Of a DNA stretch of 64,000 nucleotides, positions 39,311 through 52,290 are shown one piece after another (the first letter of the stretch is position 1; each line of letters begins with the position of its first letter). This DNA comes from Progne subis subis (lineage: Eukaryota > Chordata > Aves > Passeriformes > Hirundinidae), in contig JAKJHU010000037.1 in assembly GCA_022316685.1 (NCBI GenBank), forward strand, positions 21,475,188-21,539,187. The letters are read 5' to 3'. The translations under genes and the position numbers were made by a program. The notes under the pieces are model-generated. The model was given only the letters and a program-made list of their open reading frames with translations. It was not told the origin of the DNA and made no database searches.

Positions 39311-42300
39311 AATGAGTCAGAATTCGTTAGCATTTTATGAGAAAAAGGCTATGGGAAAAATACCTAGTTCTATTCTTAAGTACATTTAAAAAATTCTGAT
39401 GGGTGTCTTTAAGATGATTTAGTTTTGGCAGAAGATGAACTATTTCTGGGATATGCCTTTTCCATCATAACAAAAAATGTACAAGAAATCTTAAGGACAA
39501 ACTACTGTTTCGTTTACCCTGCAGGCATTTGCTACCATTTCTGAAAGATACTGAACATGCCATAAATTTAGGAATACACTTCAACTTCACAGCTTTAATT
39601 TCACTTCCAATTCTCAATCCTTATTCCAAAGCATATTGATTATAAAATAATCATTAAAATAGCTGTGATGATGTTTTGGGGATACTTTTTCATCTAGCGC
39701 AAAATTTATTTTTGATAGTCCTACTCTTAGAACAGCCATAATGTTTTGTGTCACTAAAATGAAATTGGTGTTTGATTTGGAAGAACATTGGTCGGAATGG
39801 TTGAAATTTTAGTAATGTAACTAGATAACCTTCTCTTTGCTTCTAGTCAGGAATGTGAAGTGTCAGCACAGCAAATGCATGCCACTTTCAGCTTTCCTTT
39901 CTTTAGGTTCAAGTTAAGGCTGTCTCACTAATTTAAGAATCGTCTTGAATTTTGTTTCCCCTCTGATTTGCCCAGTAATATTTCTAAGCCACACTGTTTC
40001 CAGGACTGTTTCTGACTTCAGCACAGAATTAGAGGAAAGAACTTTTCAAATAACAAACTCATTTGAGTCACTAAAGAATCCTGAAGATTAATGTGGAGGA
40101 TTGAAGTAACTTAGTTGCCGGGAGAGCTGTCACGTCATTTTGGATACCCCATAGACATGCAGACCAGAAGTTCATTGCTAAAGCAGCGGGGAGCAATTTC
40201 AAATGAGATTGGTTTAAAGTTCTCCTTACATAGGAGACTTAAGGAAAAATGTTTCCAGAAGTTCCAGCTGTCACTCCCATTAAACATTTCCTATAGCAGA
40301 ATTTTATGCCATTATTTTGCTGTTGCTTACTTTTAGGTTGTATCCATGTCCATATTACTCAAAGCCTCCTAGTTTTCTGCTTTATTTTCTTTTTTTTTAA
40401 TCCTGTCTGTTACCTCCCTGACCCCTTTCTGTAAGTAACCATTGTGGTTTGGCTGGCTCTTGGTCACTGGGATGAATCACTGCCCAGAAGAGAGCACCTC
40501 CTTTCAGCACGCACTTTCTGGTGTTTATGTAGCACGCAGGGTCTCACATTGGCTGACTCATTCTGCAGGGTAGAAGAAACCTTTGTGCTTTCTCAGATTT
40601 TGACAATTTGGGGCAGACACATTCTACAGCCGGTCCCTGTGTTGGGATGGGCACTCACTAAGGATATGGGTTTCTGCAAGGTGAATCCCACTTCTGTAAA
40701 TCTAGGGAGGGAATACCAGAGTTTGCCTGTGCTACACAGCATTGGCTGGATGCTTTCTGTGGTTCGGTTCTAACAGAGATGAATGTCAGACTCTGCCTCA
40801 AATCCAAAATTTTCTGTTCTTCACAAAATGTAAAAAGGGGGCTGAGGTGCAGGCAAGTCTAACATAACAGCAGGTCTCTGATCAGCCAAGCTGATGGTTT
40901 GAGGGTACTCTGTGCAAGGGCTTGAAGACAATTTGCAGGCTTTTTTTCTGTATGCACTGCTGCAACTTCCCCATGAAGTTTCCTGTTTGGGCAAAGAGGA
41001 GATCTGGACAGCTGAAAGAGAGGGGGGGAAAAAAACACAAAACCACAACAAAAACCCAAGCCTTTTTCCTGTCAACATCTGCTGGAAGAAAAAACAATGG
41101 TTTTCTGAGTTACATTCAGACAACCTTCCTGTCTATAGGAGGGGACACTAATAATATTTAAAGCAAACTCATGTAGGTTTCTACTGTAACTTCTGAAAGT
41201 TGCTTTCTGTACATCCTACCTTCTATTGGTTTTGTTTGTCTAGAGCTATCATCAAAGCAGTTCTTTACCTTAAATGCAGAAAAATTTTATTCTCTAGCAT
41301 TTATAATTTGATGCAAGATTTGGTATTTGTTGATCCAAGGTATGATTGTGTTAAAACTGAATTTGAGTAGTGAAGTTACAATAATGCAAAACCACTGATC
41401 TTTCCTTCCAAACTGCTCCTTCATGTCAAGAAAAAGTGGCCTTTAAGGGGCAACAAATTTTCAGTTTGCTGAGGCAAGTGGAACCACATGCATGAGCTCT
41501 GGAGATGAGGACAGGGTTTCACACGTAGCACATTTTAGGAAGGCTGAAAGGCTTACAGAAGAGGACAGAAACAATCACTCCCCCTCTTCCAGTTTCAGTG
41601 ACTAGTTAAGACAATGGGAAGAAAGGATTTTAGCAGCTTGAATGCCATGAAACTTGTACATGATGAATAAAACACGGGTAGCCTTTAACAGGGTTTCCTT
41701 TACTATGTAAAATTCTTCTAAAAAGACAGAAATCTGAGATTTGCTAGTTGCTGCTTATTGTCTTAGTTCTTGGTAGTTAGTTTTATTACTTAAGAGTTAA
41801 TGCTATGAATTAGAGACACAACAAGTGGCCAATTTTTTTCCCCAACCAACTGTCTGAACTTGTTACAGCACTGCAAAGGAAAAAAATCAAATGCTGCAAA
41901 CAAGAATTCTTTGTATTGTTTTTGTTTTCCTATGAGAAACAATAATGACATGCATAGTCTCTTTAAGTAGCTTACATATGTGCTTATAAAGAATGTGTAG
42001 TGCTTTAAGCATGGCCAAATTCATCAGACTTTTAAAAATTTATATAAATGTGGCAAGAAGCCATCATGCCTACAAGAGACTTGGTGTGTTTCTGAGGAAA
42101 ATCTTCTTGAATGGCTTCAGAAGTTACCAGCCCAGGAAGAATAACAACATGTATAGATCAGAATAGCAACCAGATGATTTTGTACAGGCTGTGAAACCTT
42201 GTAATCCAGACCTGGTTTTCAGTACTGACTTTGGATTCCAAGGGTCTACTTGGTATCTACCTGCTCACTGAATTTGTTATGCCTGCACCTGCAAGTTACA

Positions 42301-44710
42301 CATGAGGGAGGAGGAAGAACAATAATGGGATGCCAAGCAAAAGAATGTTTTTGTTTTGATTTATGCCTGTAATTTGACATTTCATACTTTTTATGCTTAA
42401 GAATGAAAGTAAAACTTTGTGGCTTGAACCAGAAAGCGGCTGGCTATTATTCCACTGCATATAGTATGTTACGTCCCAGGAGGGTGTCTACTAACTGCAG
42501 TTTTGGAACCACATTTGACAATTAGAAGTTAAATGATGTTGGGATGAAATAATGCCTTTGAAAAAATAACTGAGTGGGACAAATTTGGAAGAGTGTGGCT
42601 AGTTTGCTTTATTAAACAAGGCATAAAGTGGAATTTTTTTTGTTTCCTTTATAATTCCAAAATGTGTATTTGACCTATTCATTTGAACCAAAGGCAGAAA
42701 ATTACTTTCATTCTTTGTGCCGTGAGTACTATTCCCGGTCTCATTTGCCCACAATTCTTTGTACTTTCAGTGGGAAAGTTTATTTTATGAAAGCTTTTAC
42801 CTAGCATTAGTAGAAATTTTATTTGAATGTAACACCTATATTTTGCATACTGCATATTTCTGGAGAATTTCCCAGTTAAGAGAAAGCATAACTTAACTTC
42901 TCAACCATGTCTTTTTAGAAATGTCAACTAGATATGTCAGGTACAGTATAAAGTTGCTTCTGAAGTGTGGTTCATGTATACTATTTGTTTGATAGTTCTT
43001 TGAGCAAAAATAACAGTAATTTGTTTCTCTTAAAAGTATCTGTGCTTTCCCCATATCATTCAGATATCACTAAGACAAAGAAATGTGTCGGTTTAACTGG
43101 TAAGAACAAGTTGTCCTCACTATTTTTGCACAAAGCATGTATTTGTTAACAGTTTTTCAAATATTTCTGTGGCTTCAAGCAAGCTCATCTTCCTCCCTTG
43201 TGTCATCTTACGAGTTTTTCATGGCTTTATTCAGAAAGCTCTGCTTGCATAAGGGTAATTTTTTAATTGATTTAAAAGGAAGGTGGTGAAATAGTCTTCC
43301 TTTTGCCTCTTGTCGTGCTTGTTTGGTCTCTTTTATCCATGTGACTTATGAGGTTAGTCTTGTGGCTGAGGAGTTTTATTTGTCAGTCTTGCTTTTCATG
43401 ATAGTTCACATTTACTTGTCAGTATGTATACGGTCCTTATTACTGTATTACTTACTTCATTATCACAATAGTAAAAATTTCCACTCCATTCTCCTTCATG
43501 CTTGGATATGAGGTGGGATTTTTTTCTGGAATGCTCGGTGGAGCAGAGCCATTTGCTGCTTGGCATTTTCCTAAGCTCCAATTTTCTTACGTGTTTCTCA
43601 GACGTGGTCTGTGTTGTTGCAGTTCATGGTTTTCTTTGTTGATACAGTGGCCTTTATGAACTTACTTCTGCCTTGTCATGTGATTATTACATTCAGTTAT
43701 ATTCAGATGGGCACATCACATCCTTCAGCCCTGTGGGTGAGATACATTCTTACAACACTGCAAGATTTTTAAATTTTCAGGAAGAATGGAAATTCAAAAA
43801 TTCAGGAGTACCTGAATTTTAGTCATAGACTAAACTAGGCTTTGTTTTGCTCTTGTTGATGTGGTGGTGTTACTGTTACTTTTTCTGGTCTGATCTGCAT
43901 GGAGGTGCACTGGCTATCTGAGCTGACACGTTCAAACCGTGCAGAATCCAGTTTGCTGTCCTGAAACACTTTGTCTCACTCTCTAGATCTTGTAGAGATT
44001 GCTCTGCTGCTGGAGTTTTATTGACTGGCTCTGAAGAGAGTTTGTTCCCTTTGAGAACTTTCCATTTAAGGCTACAGGTGCTCTTTTGGAACACTTGAAC
44101 AGTAGCATTTCAGCAAAATTCACTGGAGTGAGGTGAAACTGCAAGTGGCCTTACTGATACTGACATTTGATGCATTTTCGTACATCAAGCACCATGGATT
44201 GTCTCCTTGCAGTGTGTTCAGCTTCCCGTCACTGTGTCACCAGAGAAACATAAAATATGTGGTTCCCAAGGGATCATAATTTCTATATTTTCCTCCTCAT
44301 TTGTCTTCCTTATTGGTAGTTACAGAGTTATTAAAACAAACTTTTGAGTTGTATTTCAGGCACTGAAGCCAGAATGTCTGAACATTTGTTTTTTTAAATT
44401 GTGCTCCTCAATGTTTTTTTTCCTTCTCTCGTCTCCAAACTACTTTTTGGTTGTTGAGAGTCAAAGCAGGCTGGCTTTCTTCTTAGCCTCACTCCGAGGC
44501 TGCCCTTGGCATGGCCAGTGCATCATCTGTGACCATGTACAGTCAGTGTTGGTGTGGTTTAAATATATGTAGTCTGCTGTGAAGCCACTGTGTTAGGTCT
44601 GAAGATGAAGGGCATTGAGTCTGCTGGAGATTGTAGAGTCATGTGAAGTCTTCAAAGGGCTCAAGACCCCGGGGTTTGTGAGCTCCAAAGGAATGGGGAG
44701 CTTTTTTTTG

Positions 44711-44748
44711 CCCCCTTTTTTTTTCCTCTCCCTCTTTTTTTTTTTCTT
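44711..44748 (+). repeat. Pure pyrimidine tract, 38 nt
   Basis: An uninterrupted C/T tract: CCCCC, T9, then 'cctctccctc' and T11 with a closing CTT. It can be read as a candidate triplex-forming polypyrimidine tract; no function is implied. Confidence 0.9.
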
Positions 44749-45059
44749 GTTTTTGTTTCTTTTTAACCCTCCTGGAATTCAGAGTAAATGCAGAACATCT
44801 GCAAAGTACTGCGTCAAAATATATTTTGATGTCATGATATATGACTGAGTATATGACTGAAGAGCAGTCATGTACTAAAGTAATAAACAAAAATGAAAAT
44901 AAGTACCTAAGGAAACTGATGCATTCAGTGTGAAATTTGTTTGTTCATCTGCCAGGCACTGGAATTATCTTTGTATGAGCTACTTCATGTCTGGGTTGCA
45001 AATTGGAGTGAGAAACCAACATCCCAGAGGACACCTGGAATTAAATAATTAACTATGTA

Positions 45060-45290
45060 TGTCAGAGCAGATCTGTTAGGTGGTTAAACCAAAGTGCCTC
45101 TAGCTTAGGATCCTGTTTCTGGCAATGGCAAGAACTACCAAAATGCCTAGAAAAAATGATTACAGGGCTAACACTTGATATTTTCTCCCAAATACCTCCC
45201 ACAGATCTCTGACTCGGGGACTTTCTAAACCAGAATTATTAACTAAGTTTTTCTCCTACCAAAAAAGTTACTGGTTGTTTTTCTGAACCC
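45060..45290 (-). mobile_element. Ancient L3/CR1-like 3'-end remnant, copy 2
   Basis: A second antisense remnant of the type at 29075-29275. The + strand reads 'ggtggttaaaccaaagtgcc', 'tctagcttaggatcctgttt', 'ctggcaatggcaagaacta', 'acagggctaacacttgatat', 'ttctcccaaatacctcccac', then 'gactcggggactttc'. It keeps the 'atcctgtttctggcaatggc' block, which copy 1 has largely lost, and shares the acaggRc...cttgatatttt...ccca...ctcc segment with it. No coding capacity is expected. Boundaries are approximate. Confidence 0.5.
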
Positions 45291-45789
45291 ATGAATGCAA
45301 TATAGACCTGTTTTGATCACACAGTTATGGATCATCAGGCTTTCTTGGGAATTATGCCTAAGGTCATTGCCAGGTTTGTTCCATTACAAAAAGATCTTTC
45401 CTTGTGATTTCAAAGGTTCTGCTAATAGTAGCAGTGAGAGGTTGATGTTCCATTTGCCTAGGTTTGGATCAGGATTTCTTCATCTTTGTCAGAGCTTCTT
45501 GTTTCTTTTCTGAGAGGTGAGGGAGGTTTTTGGCAATCACAGTAAGGGTTCACCGAAGATGCTTCCCTGCTTAAATGGCTCATTCTTCAGCACCAGTCAA
45601 TCTCTTTCATGGATTTCACTCCTTCTGGACCACTTGCAGAACGTGGAGGTGCTAATTTGTTTGATCATGGTCCATCTAGTGATGATTTGCATCCGTTGCT
45701 TTTCAGAGGGTGGCATTTATCACAGTGGTGTTCTTCCAAGAACACTAATCTAGCTCCTAACTGATACCTGATTTTTCTTGTACACTGTA

Positions 45790-46040
45790 CTTTCTGTAAC
45801 CAAGATGTTGATTCAGTAGTAGCCAGCATGTTACTGCATGTCTTTGTGAAGATTTTTCTTATGGAAAATTCTGTGAGAAGTGAGGGAGCATTATAGGCCT
45901 TGGTGGCTGATCCCCTCCTTTCAGATGGTGTTCTTTAGAGGGCACATGTACATCTCAAATACCTCTGCAAAATTCATGCTCAGCCAGATTTATTGCGCCT
46001 TTCTGGCTTTCTTTGTGGCACCTTAAGCCTTGTGTATCAG
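45790..46040 (+). mobile_element. Possible DIRS-type tyrosine-recombinase remnant
   Basis: A frame starting at 45849 reads K-I-F-L-M-E-N-S-V-R-S-E-G-A-L, a stop, then A-L-V-A-D-P. It resembles the stretch around the first catalytic arginine of DIRS-type retrotransposon tyrosine recombinases, typically (F-L-V-A)-x-T-S-A-R-R-V-S-E-L-Q-A-L-x-x-x-P. The following nucleotides, 'gatggtgttctttagagggc', resemble the next part (V-F-F-K-D-K), which would need a frame change. An in-frame stop shows it is dead. The upstream sequence 45295-45790 may be an extension, but I cannot align it. DIRS elements are not known to be active in birds, so this would be an old fossil. It could also be chance similarity in a low-complexity intron. 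Confidence 0.35.
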
Positions 46041-46424
46041 TGATTGAATTACACTTCGTGCCCCTGGGATGAATAAACCCTCTGTTTATACTCATGGTGC
46101 CAGATATTTTAAATGATCCTTGATCCTGTGTCAGTGGATGTTTTCTCTGACTTTCCAGCTGACTCTGTGAAAGCTACGGAGAGATGCTGGAAGGAGCAGC
46201 TGTCCACGTTGGGCTGTGTTCCAGGACCAGTGAGCTGCAGCAGCCCTCTTGTCACCTGAGCTCAGAGCACCCAGGGCTTTGCTGAGAAATGCAGCTGTGT
46301 CTCACACTGATCAGACTGAGCTGGGTTTCCATCTTTATCTCCCGCAAGTATTTCACTTTGCAGGGGCATCTGGAATCGGATTGAATGTTTGGACAAGATC
46401 CTTCACTGAAAGCAGGGTCAGTCA

Positions 46425-46576
46425 CTAGAACAGACTCCCCACAGCATCAAGCCTGTCATTTCAAGGAACATTTGGTGTATTTTGTTTTAGTGTTACATGA
46501 TCCTGTGAGAAGCAGGGAGTTGGACTTGAGGATCCTTATGGGTCCCTTTCAACTCAAGATCTTCTATGATTCTATA
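46425..46576 (+). mobile_element. CR1 LINE 3' untranslated end
   Basis: A CR1 3'-terminal fragment in sense orientation. It includes 'ccccacagcatcaagcctgtcatttcaag' (here split by eye into ccccacagcatcaagc and ctgtcatttcaag), then a block of 'agcagggagttggact', 'gaggatccttatgggtccc' and 'tttcaactcaagat'. It ends in 'ttctatgattctat' at about 46562-46575. CR1 ends in short direct repeats of this ATTCTATG kind rather than poly(A), so this is probably the true 3' terminus. Only about 150 bp remain, consistent with the usual heavy 5' truncation. The 5' boundary is approximate; the sequence from 46381 may also belong to it. This fragment is one of the main reasons for calling the host a bird or other sauropsid. 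Confidence 0.85.
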
Positions 46577-48641
46577 ACAGCTTTGTTAAGCCATCCTCAA
46601 ATTGCTGATTGCTGCTTCATGGAAGATTTCTAAATGCATCCAGGCAGCTGTATGCTCACTCCCTGCGAGTGTGCATGTGTACTTGTCTTGCAGTGTGAGA
46701 ATAAAGGTTACCCTGAAATAAGTAAACTGAAGTGACTTTGCTGTTAGCTGAATTAGCTTATTAATTTTCCTAGAAGCTAACCCTGAAGAAATCCATGAGT
46801 ATTCTGGGAAGCAGAATGGGAAATGAAGAAATATGCAGTGTAGGAATGGGCACAATTGCAGCACAGTTATTGGCTGCACCTTTTAAAATGCATACAATTG
46901 TAAGGTATTCTTCTTTATTTAAGATTACTAGGTATTGCCGTGAAACGTGCACATCTCTTTGAACTTCTTGGGCTGTAATTCTGCTTTGCAAATGAAAGTA
47001 AGTGAATGATAACTTCAGCAAGCAATTGGGAATTTATGTAAGTTATCAGAGGATGAAGGAGAACACTGCAAAACCCTAAAGTGAGCTTTTCACATGGATG
47101 AACAAACAAGTAAACTCTGGAAGCCATAGAATGTGCAGTGATCCAGCCTGTCTCCTCACCCACAAATTTGCCCTTCAGTGTGCAGGCCACATATGTTTGA
47201 TTTATTTTTGATTGACATAACAATACAAGAGCCAAATGTATTAAAACCAAAGCTACATTCTGAACTTTGGTGTTTCATCATGTGCCCGCAATCCAAAGTG
47301 CTTTTCCATGTTGTTCAAGAGAACACTATCATCAACAGCAATAATAATTTCAGAGTAATTAAACTAAACTATCTCTGTGCATCTAAATAAACAAACAGAT
47401 TGTGGTTCTGTAGAATGTGCATGTGTGCCAAGCGTGAGACTTGGCTATTTGTCGAAATTGAGATGCTTTTAGTGTAGAAGCATTCTGCTTCATTTAGTAT
47501 CAGCTCCCAGTGTTTCCACCAACTTTAGGCTTGCAAGAGAATCTTGTGTCTTGGTGGGATATTTTTTACTCCAAAGTCTTTTAGGATCTTTCTTACAGAT
47601 ATAGCTCTTGATTTGCCTAGTATTTTTAACTGTTTTACAGTCAGAGGTATTTAAAAGAAAAATATTACTGGGCTGTAATTTGTTGTCTTCAACCTGCTGC
47701 ATCAGTTGAGTTAAGGTCTAAGCTGCTGACCAGTAAGAATTGTTGTAAAATTCTGCACATAAGAAATGCGTAGTTCAGAAGTGATGAGCAGTCTCTCTCA
47801 CTGGTTGTCTTAATACTTCTTTTTAATAAACTGTTGGTGCGTTTGAAAATTGAAACAGATCTTTTTGTGACTTGGTTTTTAAAGTGGATGTAAATGCAAA
47901 TTGTGCTGTATGTCTAGAGGGAAGAGGTAAATGCTTAGTTACTTTAAAGGATGAGAATTTTTGTGGTTAGCAGAATTTGTTTATGCGTGCCAAACGACTT
48001 GGGGTTGACAGAGTACCATAACTGCAACTAGTCAGGCAAAACAGAACTCAAGTGTAAATGTTCTAGGCCCTTCCCTTCGGGCATAGAAAACTAGTCAGTG
48101 CTCATCCTTGTCAGAATTTTCACATAAGCAAACATTGTCACGGTGTAGTATCTGCAGTGGCACTGTGATGTTACAGCTTTCTCTGAGAAGGTGACAGCAG
48201 TGAGGAGCAGCAGCAGGGACAACCATCTCTCTTCATCAGTCAGTTTCAAAGGACTTGGCAGAAAGGATTGAGTCTCCTACTCCTCAGATCTGGAAAAGGA
48301 GGTCAAGCTGTAATGGCTTGGACAGAAGTGGCTTATGTACATATTGTGTCCGACTGTCTGGTGGAACCTTTTACACAGCTGGAAAATACCAGTTCAGGGG
48401 AAGCAGAATGCTTTGCAGAAGCATGTTGCATGTGATGAAAAATGGGTTCACATGAAAGTGGTTTTGAGAACAATTTAGTTTTATATTTCCAATTTGCTTT
48501 ATTTCAGTTTCAGTATGAAATTTAATAAAGACAGGGACAGAATTTTTTATTTCATTTTTGTAGAATTCAACTTCATTAAATAAATTTGAAAGGTATTAGG
48601 GCCTGGTTTCTTTTGTTTGGGTTTCTTGAGGATTGGGTTAA

Positions 48642-48655
48642 TTTTTTTTTTTTTT
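48642..48655. repeat. Poly(T) run, 14 nt
   Basis: An uninterrupted T homopolymer in the intron between exons B and C, about 1.2 kb before exon C. Confidence 0.9.
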
Positions 48656-49828
48656 AAGTTTCTCATAAACTCAAACTAAAATATTTTGATTTATTTTCCA
48701 GAGGAAAAACATTCACAGTTGTGAAATGAGCCTTAAAATAAACAAACAAATAACTAGTACAGCTCTGCTGTTAAGTTCCAGTATCACATTCACTGTTCCT
48801 CCCCTGTTTCTTCTTTGCTGTGGGAAGACAATAATTTATATCAGCTGTTTTTCTTGGGATGTTGTGTTTTTCCCAATACAACTTGTAAATCAAAAAGGGT
48901 AGAACTGGGGCTCTGCTGCCCTTATCCTCTGGGACCCTTTTTTGCCCTATTAAATGCTTGTAGCATTCAACAGGGTAACAACTATCCTCCCCTCAGTGAC
49001 CAGGGTGCAGATATGAGTAAGGCTAGGTGAGAAAGAATAAATCTTACATAATCTCACAGCTCAGACCAAGGTCTGTCTGAGTAGTTCTTGCCCTGTGAAG
49101 AATGCAAAGGGACCTAGGAGTAACTTCATTTCCGTGCAAAGTTGTTTCTTGTTCAGCAGAGATGAAAGTGCTGAGAATCGATCTGTGTAGATGTTTGTAT
49201 CTGTTCACGTTGCTTTAAAACAAGAGAGCCTTCTGACTACCCTCACTGCCTACTGATAAAATGGTTGATCAGTTTTGCAATAATTATTTTTAGGTCGTGC
49301 ATCTTACTCCTTCTTTCTTCACATTTGTCCCTCTGTGTGAAATCATCAGCTTTTAGATGCCTTGTACTTTTCTAACTTGGTTCCTGACAGCTGCTGCTTT
49401 GAGAAAAGTCAAGGAGGGCAAACACAGCTTCACTTTTAACACAGTGTTTGATTATTCTGTTTTTAAATAAATGCATTTTTTGCAGTATCTAATAAAAAAG
49501 ACTGAACAAAGTCAATAAGTTGCAAGATTTAAAAGTTCAGGTGCGGTGGGAGAGGGCTTCTTGTAGGGAGTTTGTGATTTCATTAGTATTGGGAAGAAGT
49601 GCAAGTGGGATTTTTTCTTTACAATTAATAGTATGTATAGAGAAAACAAAAATTCCTGCGAAAGTTTAACACAGGTGTTTTGATGAGGCTGTGTATTCTA
49701 CTCGTGGATTTATCACGGTCAGACAGATGTGCAGGGCACAGAGGGATACACACCTTTTAGAGTGCCAGAACTTCTTTTTCCTCATCCAGATTTTGCATTT
49801 TAATTTTTCATTTTCACTTTCTTTCCAG

Positions 49829-50048
49829 ATAAATCCGGTGTTTTAATTGTGAAGATCTTAGAAGTATTTGAGGAGTGCACAATACAAGTTGCCATCTGCC
49901 AGCAGCTGGAACAGTCTCCTGCTACGCTTTTGCCCGAGGATGCTGTCATCAGTGCAGAGGAGCCAATACTCAAAGTCCTCTTCACAAAAGAGACAGCAGC
50001 TCACCTGAAGGGCAGACCCCAGGATGTCATCCACATCTATCCCCCGTG
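49829..50048 (+). CDS. SPIDR: SPIDR internal coding exon C (partial gene)
   Basis: A 220-bp internal exon. The acceptor is 'cactttctttccag' ending at 49828 and the donor is a consensus 'gtgagt' at 50049. The AT at its start joins G from exon B to give D, then K-S-G-V-L-I-V-K-I-L-E, matching human K-S-G-V-L-T-V-K-I-L-E. It continues E-E-C-T-I-Q-V-A-I-C-Q-Q-L, then S-P-A-T, and ends K-V-L-F-T-K-E-T-A, G-R-P-Q-D and I-Y-P-P plus TG of a split tryptophan (human I-F-P-P-W). The central 15-20 residues (L-P-E-D-A-V-I-S-A-E-E-P) are divergent. From memory, exons A-C cover roughly residues 175-345 of the about 915-residue human protein. The exon leaves in phase 2. The next exon should begin with G and code for a Q-K-L-I-I-P-like segment, which I do not find before 64000. 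The preceding intron is 12,845 bp. Confidence 0.95.
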
Positions 50049-51627
50049 GTGAGTAAGAAGAGGGGCCACACTTGCTGTAGCAGTGCAGAATGAAGTGGGG
50101 TCAGTAGAGTGCTGGCTGCATGGTTGTAGGAAAACCTTGGGGGGTAACGGGAGAGCAGGGCATTCTTGTGGTCATCTGTCTCTGGCAGCTTGAGAGGCTT
50201 TGACAGATACCTTCAAGACAGCTCAGATAACAACTAAATGTGTATCATGATGCCTCTAGTGTTGCTCAGGGCTTCAGTTGTGTTTTCACTTAATATTTTC
50301 ATGTTTAGAGCACTAGAAAAGCCTGAGCAATGTCTTATCAATGATAAGGCCAATAAAGTGCATTCTTTCTGGTAGCAAAGTAGTTCAGGAATGCTCATCT
50401 GTTGTTGTGAGCATGGGTATAATATTTCAGTGGAAAAGTCTCTATTAACTGTATAACATGCAGTCTTCAGTTCCCTGAGCTCCTCTTCAGTGCAACCCTT
50501 TCTGGAATTCTTCAAAATGTTTGGTCTACGCTTGTGATTATTTTCTGAATTGGATTATTTAACTGAATTTTAAGGGGTAGCAAAAAAATGATGAAATTTC
50601 TAGTAAAGCAGCTGGTTGGTAGTAGCTGTAGGTTGGAAGGACTACTCATAAAAATTTAGGAGAACTTTGAAGTGGGAATATTACTTCTGTCTTTACTACC
50701 ATCCACCCAAACTATAAAAGAGGAAATACTTTTCTTAGGTATTTCAGCAATCATTACCTGAGTTTTAGCCTCCAGCTGCCTCTCATGTTCAACCATATCC
50801 TTTTGCAAAATACTTTTTCCTGTTTTGCAAAGGTCTGTATCTGGTTTTTATCTTCATTGATAGCTGCAAATCTTTTCTGAGTTCCCCAATTTGTAATCTT
50901 TTGCTTCTGAAATGTTTAACTCTTCTTGGAAGGAATTAAAAAACTATGGGAAGATATTTTATTTGGTGTTTATTATGGCTACAGATGCAGCTATTGATAG
51001 TTTACATGTAAACAGATCGCTAGCAAAAGGAAAATGAAATTCAATATTAAGTCTTGATTCACTACCTTTTTTTGTTGTCATTTATCTTTTCCTTCACAAG
51101 CTTTTCTTTATGCTTTACATTTGGATTTGTTTGCCTGTTTTCTTCTTGTTTCTCTCTCCTACAAACTTAGTTCTGTTTTTCTCTTCAGGTTTCCTCTGTT
51201 GTTTTTAAACCACGAGGTTTTGCATTTATGCAGCTGTATCCTTCTGTGTAGACCTTAACCTACATGAAGATTTTTGTCTTCAAACTAGAAAAAACTGTTT
51301 TAATTAGGGTGTGATTCAACTTTTCTCTTTTTTTCCTCCTTTTTTCTTTTCCTGAGTTGTTACTGTAGAATGCTTAGCATGTGTAAGTCTCAGACTGCTC
51401 CAGCTTGTTTCATGTCTGCTCTGGGAAGATGTAAATCTGCACTGATACGATCCTTTCCAGACTACAGACATCTGCAACTGTACTAGTGTAGTCTTCTAAT
51501 TTGTTTAAGTTTTAAGACGTTCTGGATACAAAACTCATTCCTGTATGTATGTAAACAGATTTCTTAAGAAAGCTTCATAGCTAGCTAGCTGTCTGTATTC
51601 TCAGAAACTCTGCCTTTCATTTGCTTT

Positions 51628-51662
51628 AAAAAAAAAAAAAATATATATATATATATATATAT
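51628..51662. repeat. A-run followed by (AT)n microsatellite
   Basis: An uninterrupted run of about 14 A leads directly into about 11 AT units. It is probably polymorphic in length. Confidence 0.95.
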
Positions 51663-52254
51663 TTAGTAGGATGTGCTTTTCATGTAGGCAAAAGGTTATT
51701 TCATGAAACCGTAATGTTTGGAGAGAGGATGCATCTGCATCGTCACAGTTGCTTTCTTTACCTGTATGTCTCTCAAGGCACTTCATAAATACATCAATTA
51801 ATTGTAGGAAAACTGCATTATGCCTCATCTCTAGTCCTATTTTCTATCTTTTTGAAATTATTTTAATGTCAGTTGTCTCTTTGTTTACTCAACCAGCTTC
51901 AAAAGAAATTGGGCTGGATGCTGTTAAACTACTTGAGGCAGGGAGGGGAGAGAATGAGGGATGTTTTTGTTTTAGATTATAATTTGGCACTTTTAGTTTA
52001 CATTAATTGGAAATTGGACTTGTATACTTAGTGGAAGTTTCCTCTATCACAGTTCCAAGCTTCTATTCTCTTAAACTCTTACTTGAGAGCTCTGAAGCTG
52101 AAATGTAGTTGTCGTTACTCTGCATTGAATTTGTACTTCGGTTGTTAAAAACAAATGCTGTTTCTGTTGAAACGCTTGTCTGTCAATTCAAATGTGTGAC
52201 TAGTGAAAAAACGAATTAACTAAATCTAATCCTGACATGGTGAAACAAGCATAT

Positions 52255-52290
52255 TTATGTATCTTATTAACATCTTATGTATCTTATTAA
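52255..52290. repeat. Tandem duplication, period 20
   Basis: 'ttatgtatcttattaa' occurs at 52255-52270 and again exactly at 52275-52290. Confidence 0.85.

Larger units (their letters stand above)
36984..49828 (+). other. SPIDR: SPIDR intron between exons B and C (12,845 bp)
   Basis: This phase-1 intron has GT at 36984 and AG at 49827-49828. It is the most repeat-rich part of the window: an antisense ancient LINE (37690-39310), a second L3-like 3' end (45060-45290), a possible DIRS-type remnant (45790-46040) and a CR1 3' end (46425-46576). The stretches 39320-44700 and 46580-49820 carry nothing I can name beyond short homopolymers. Confidence 0.9.

Noticed and set aside
43150..45000. Possible extension of the DIRS-like fossil to an upstream RT domain
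   Set aside because: I could not find conserved RT motifs in order; only the 45790-46040 segment is listed, at low confidence.
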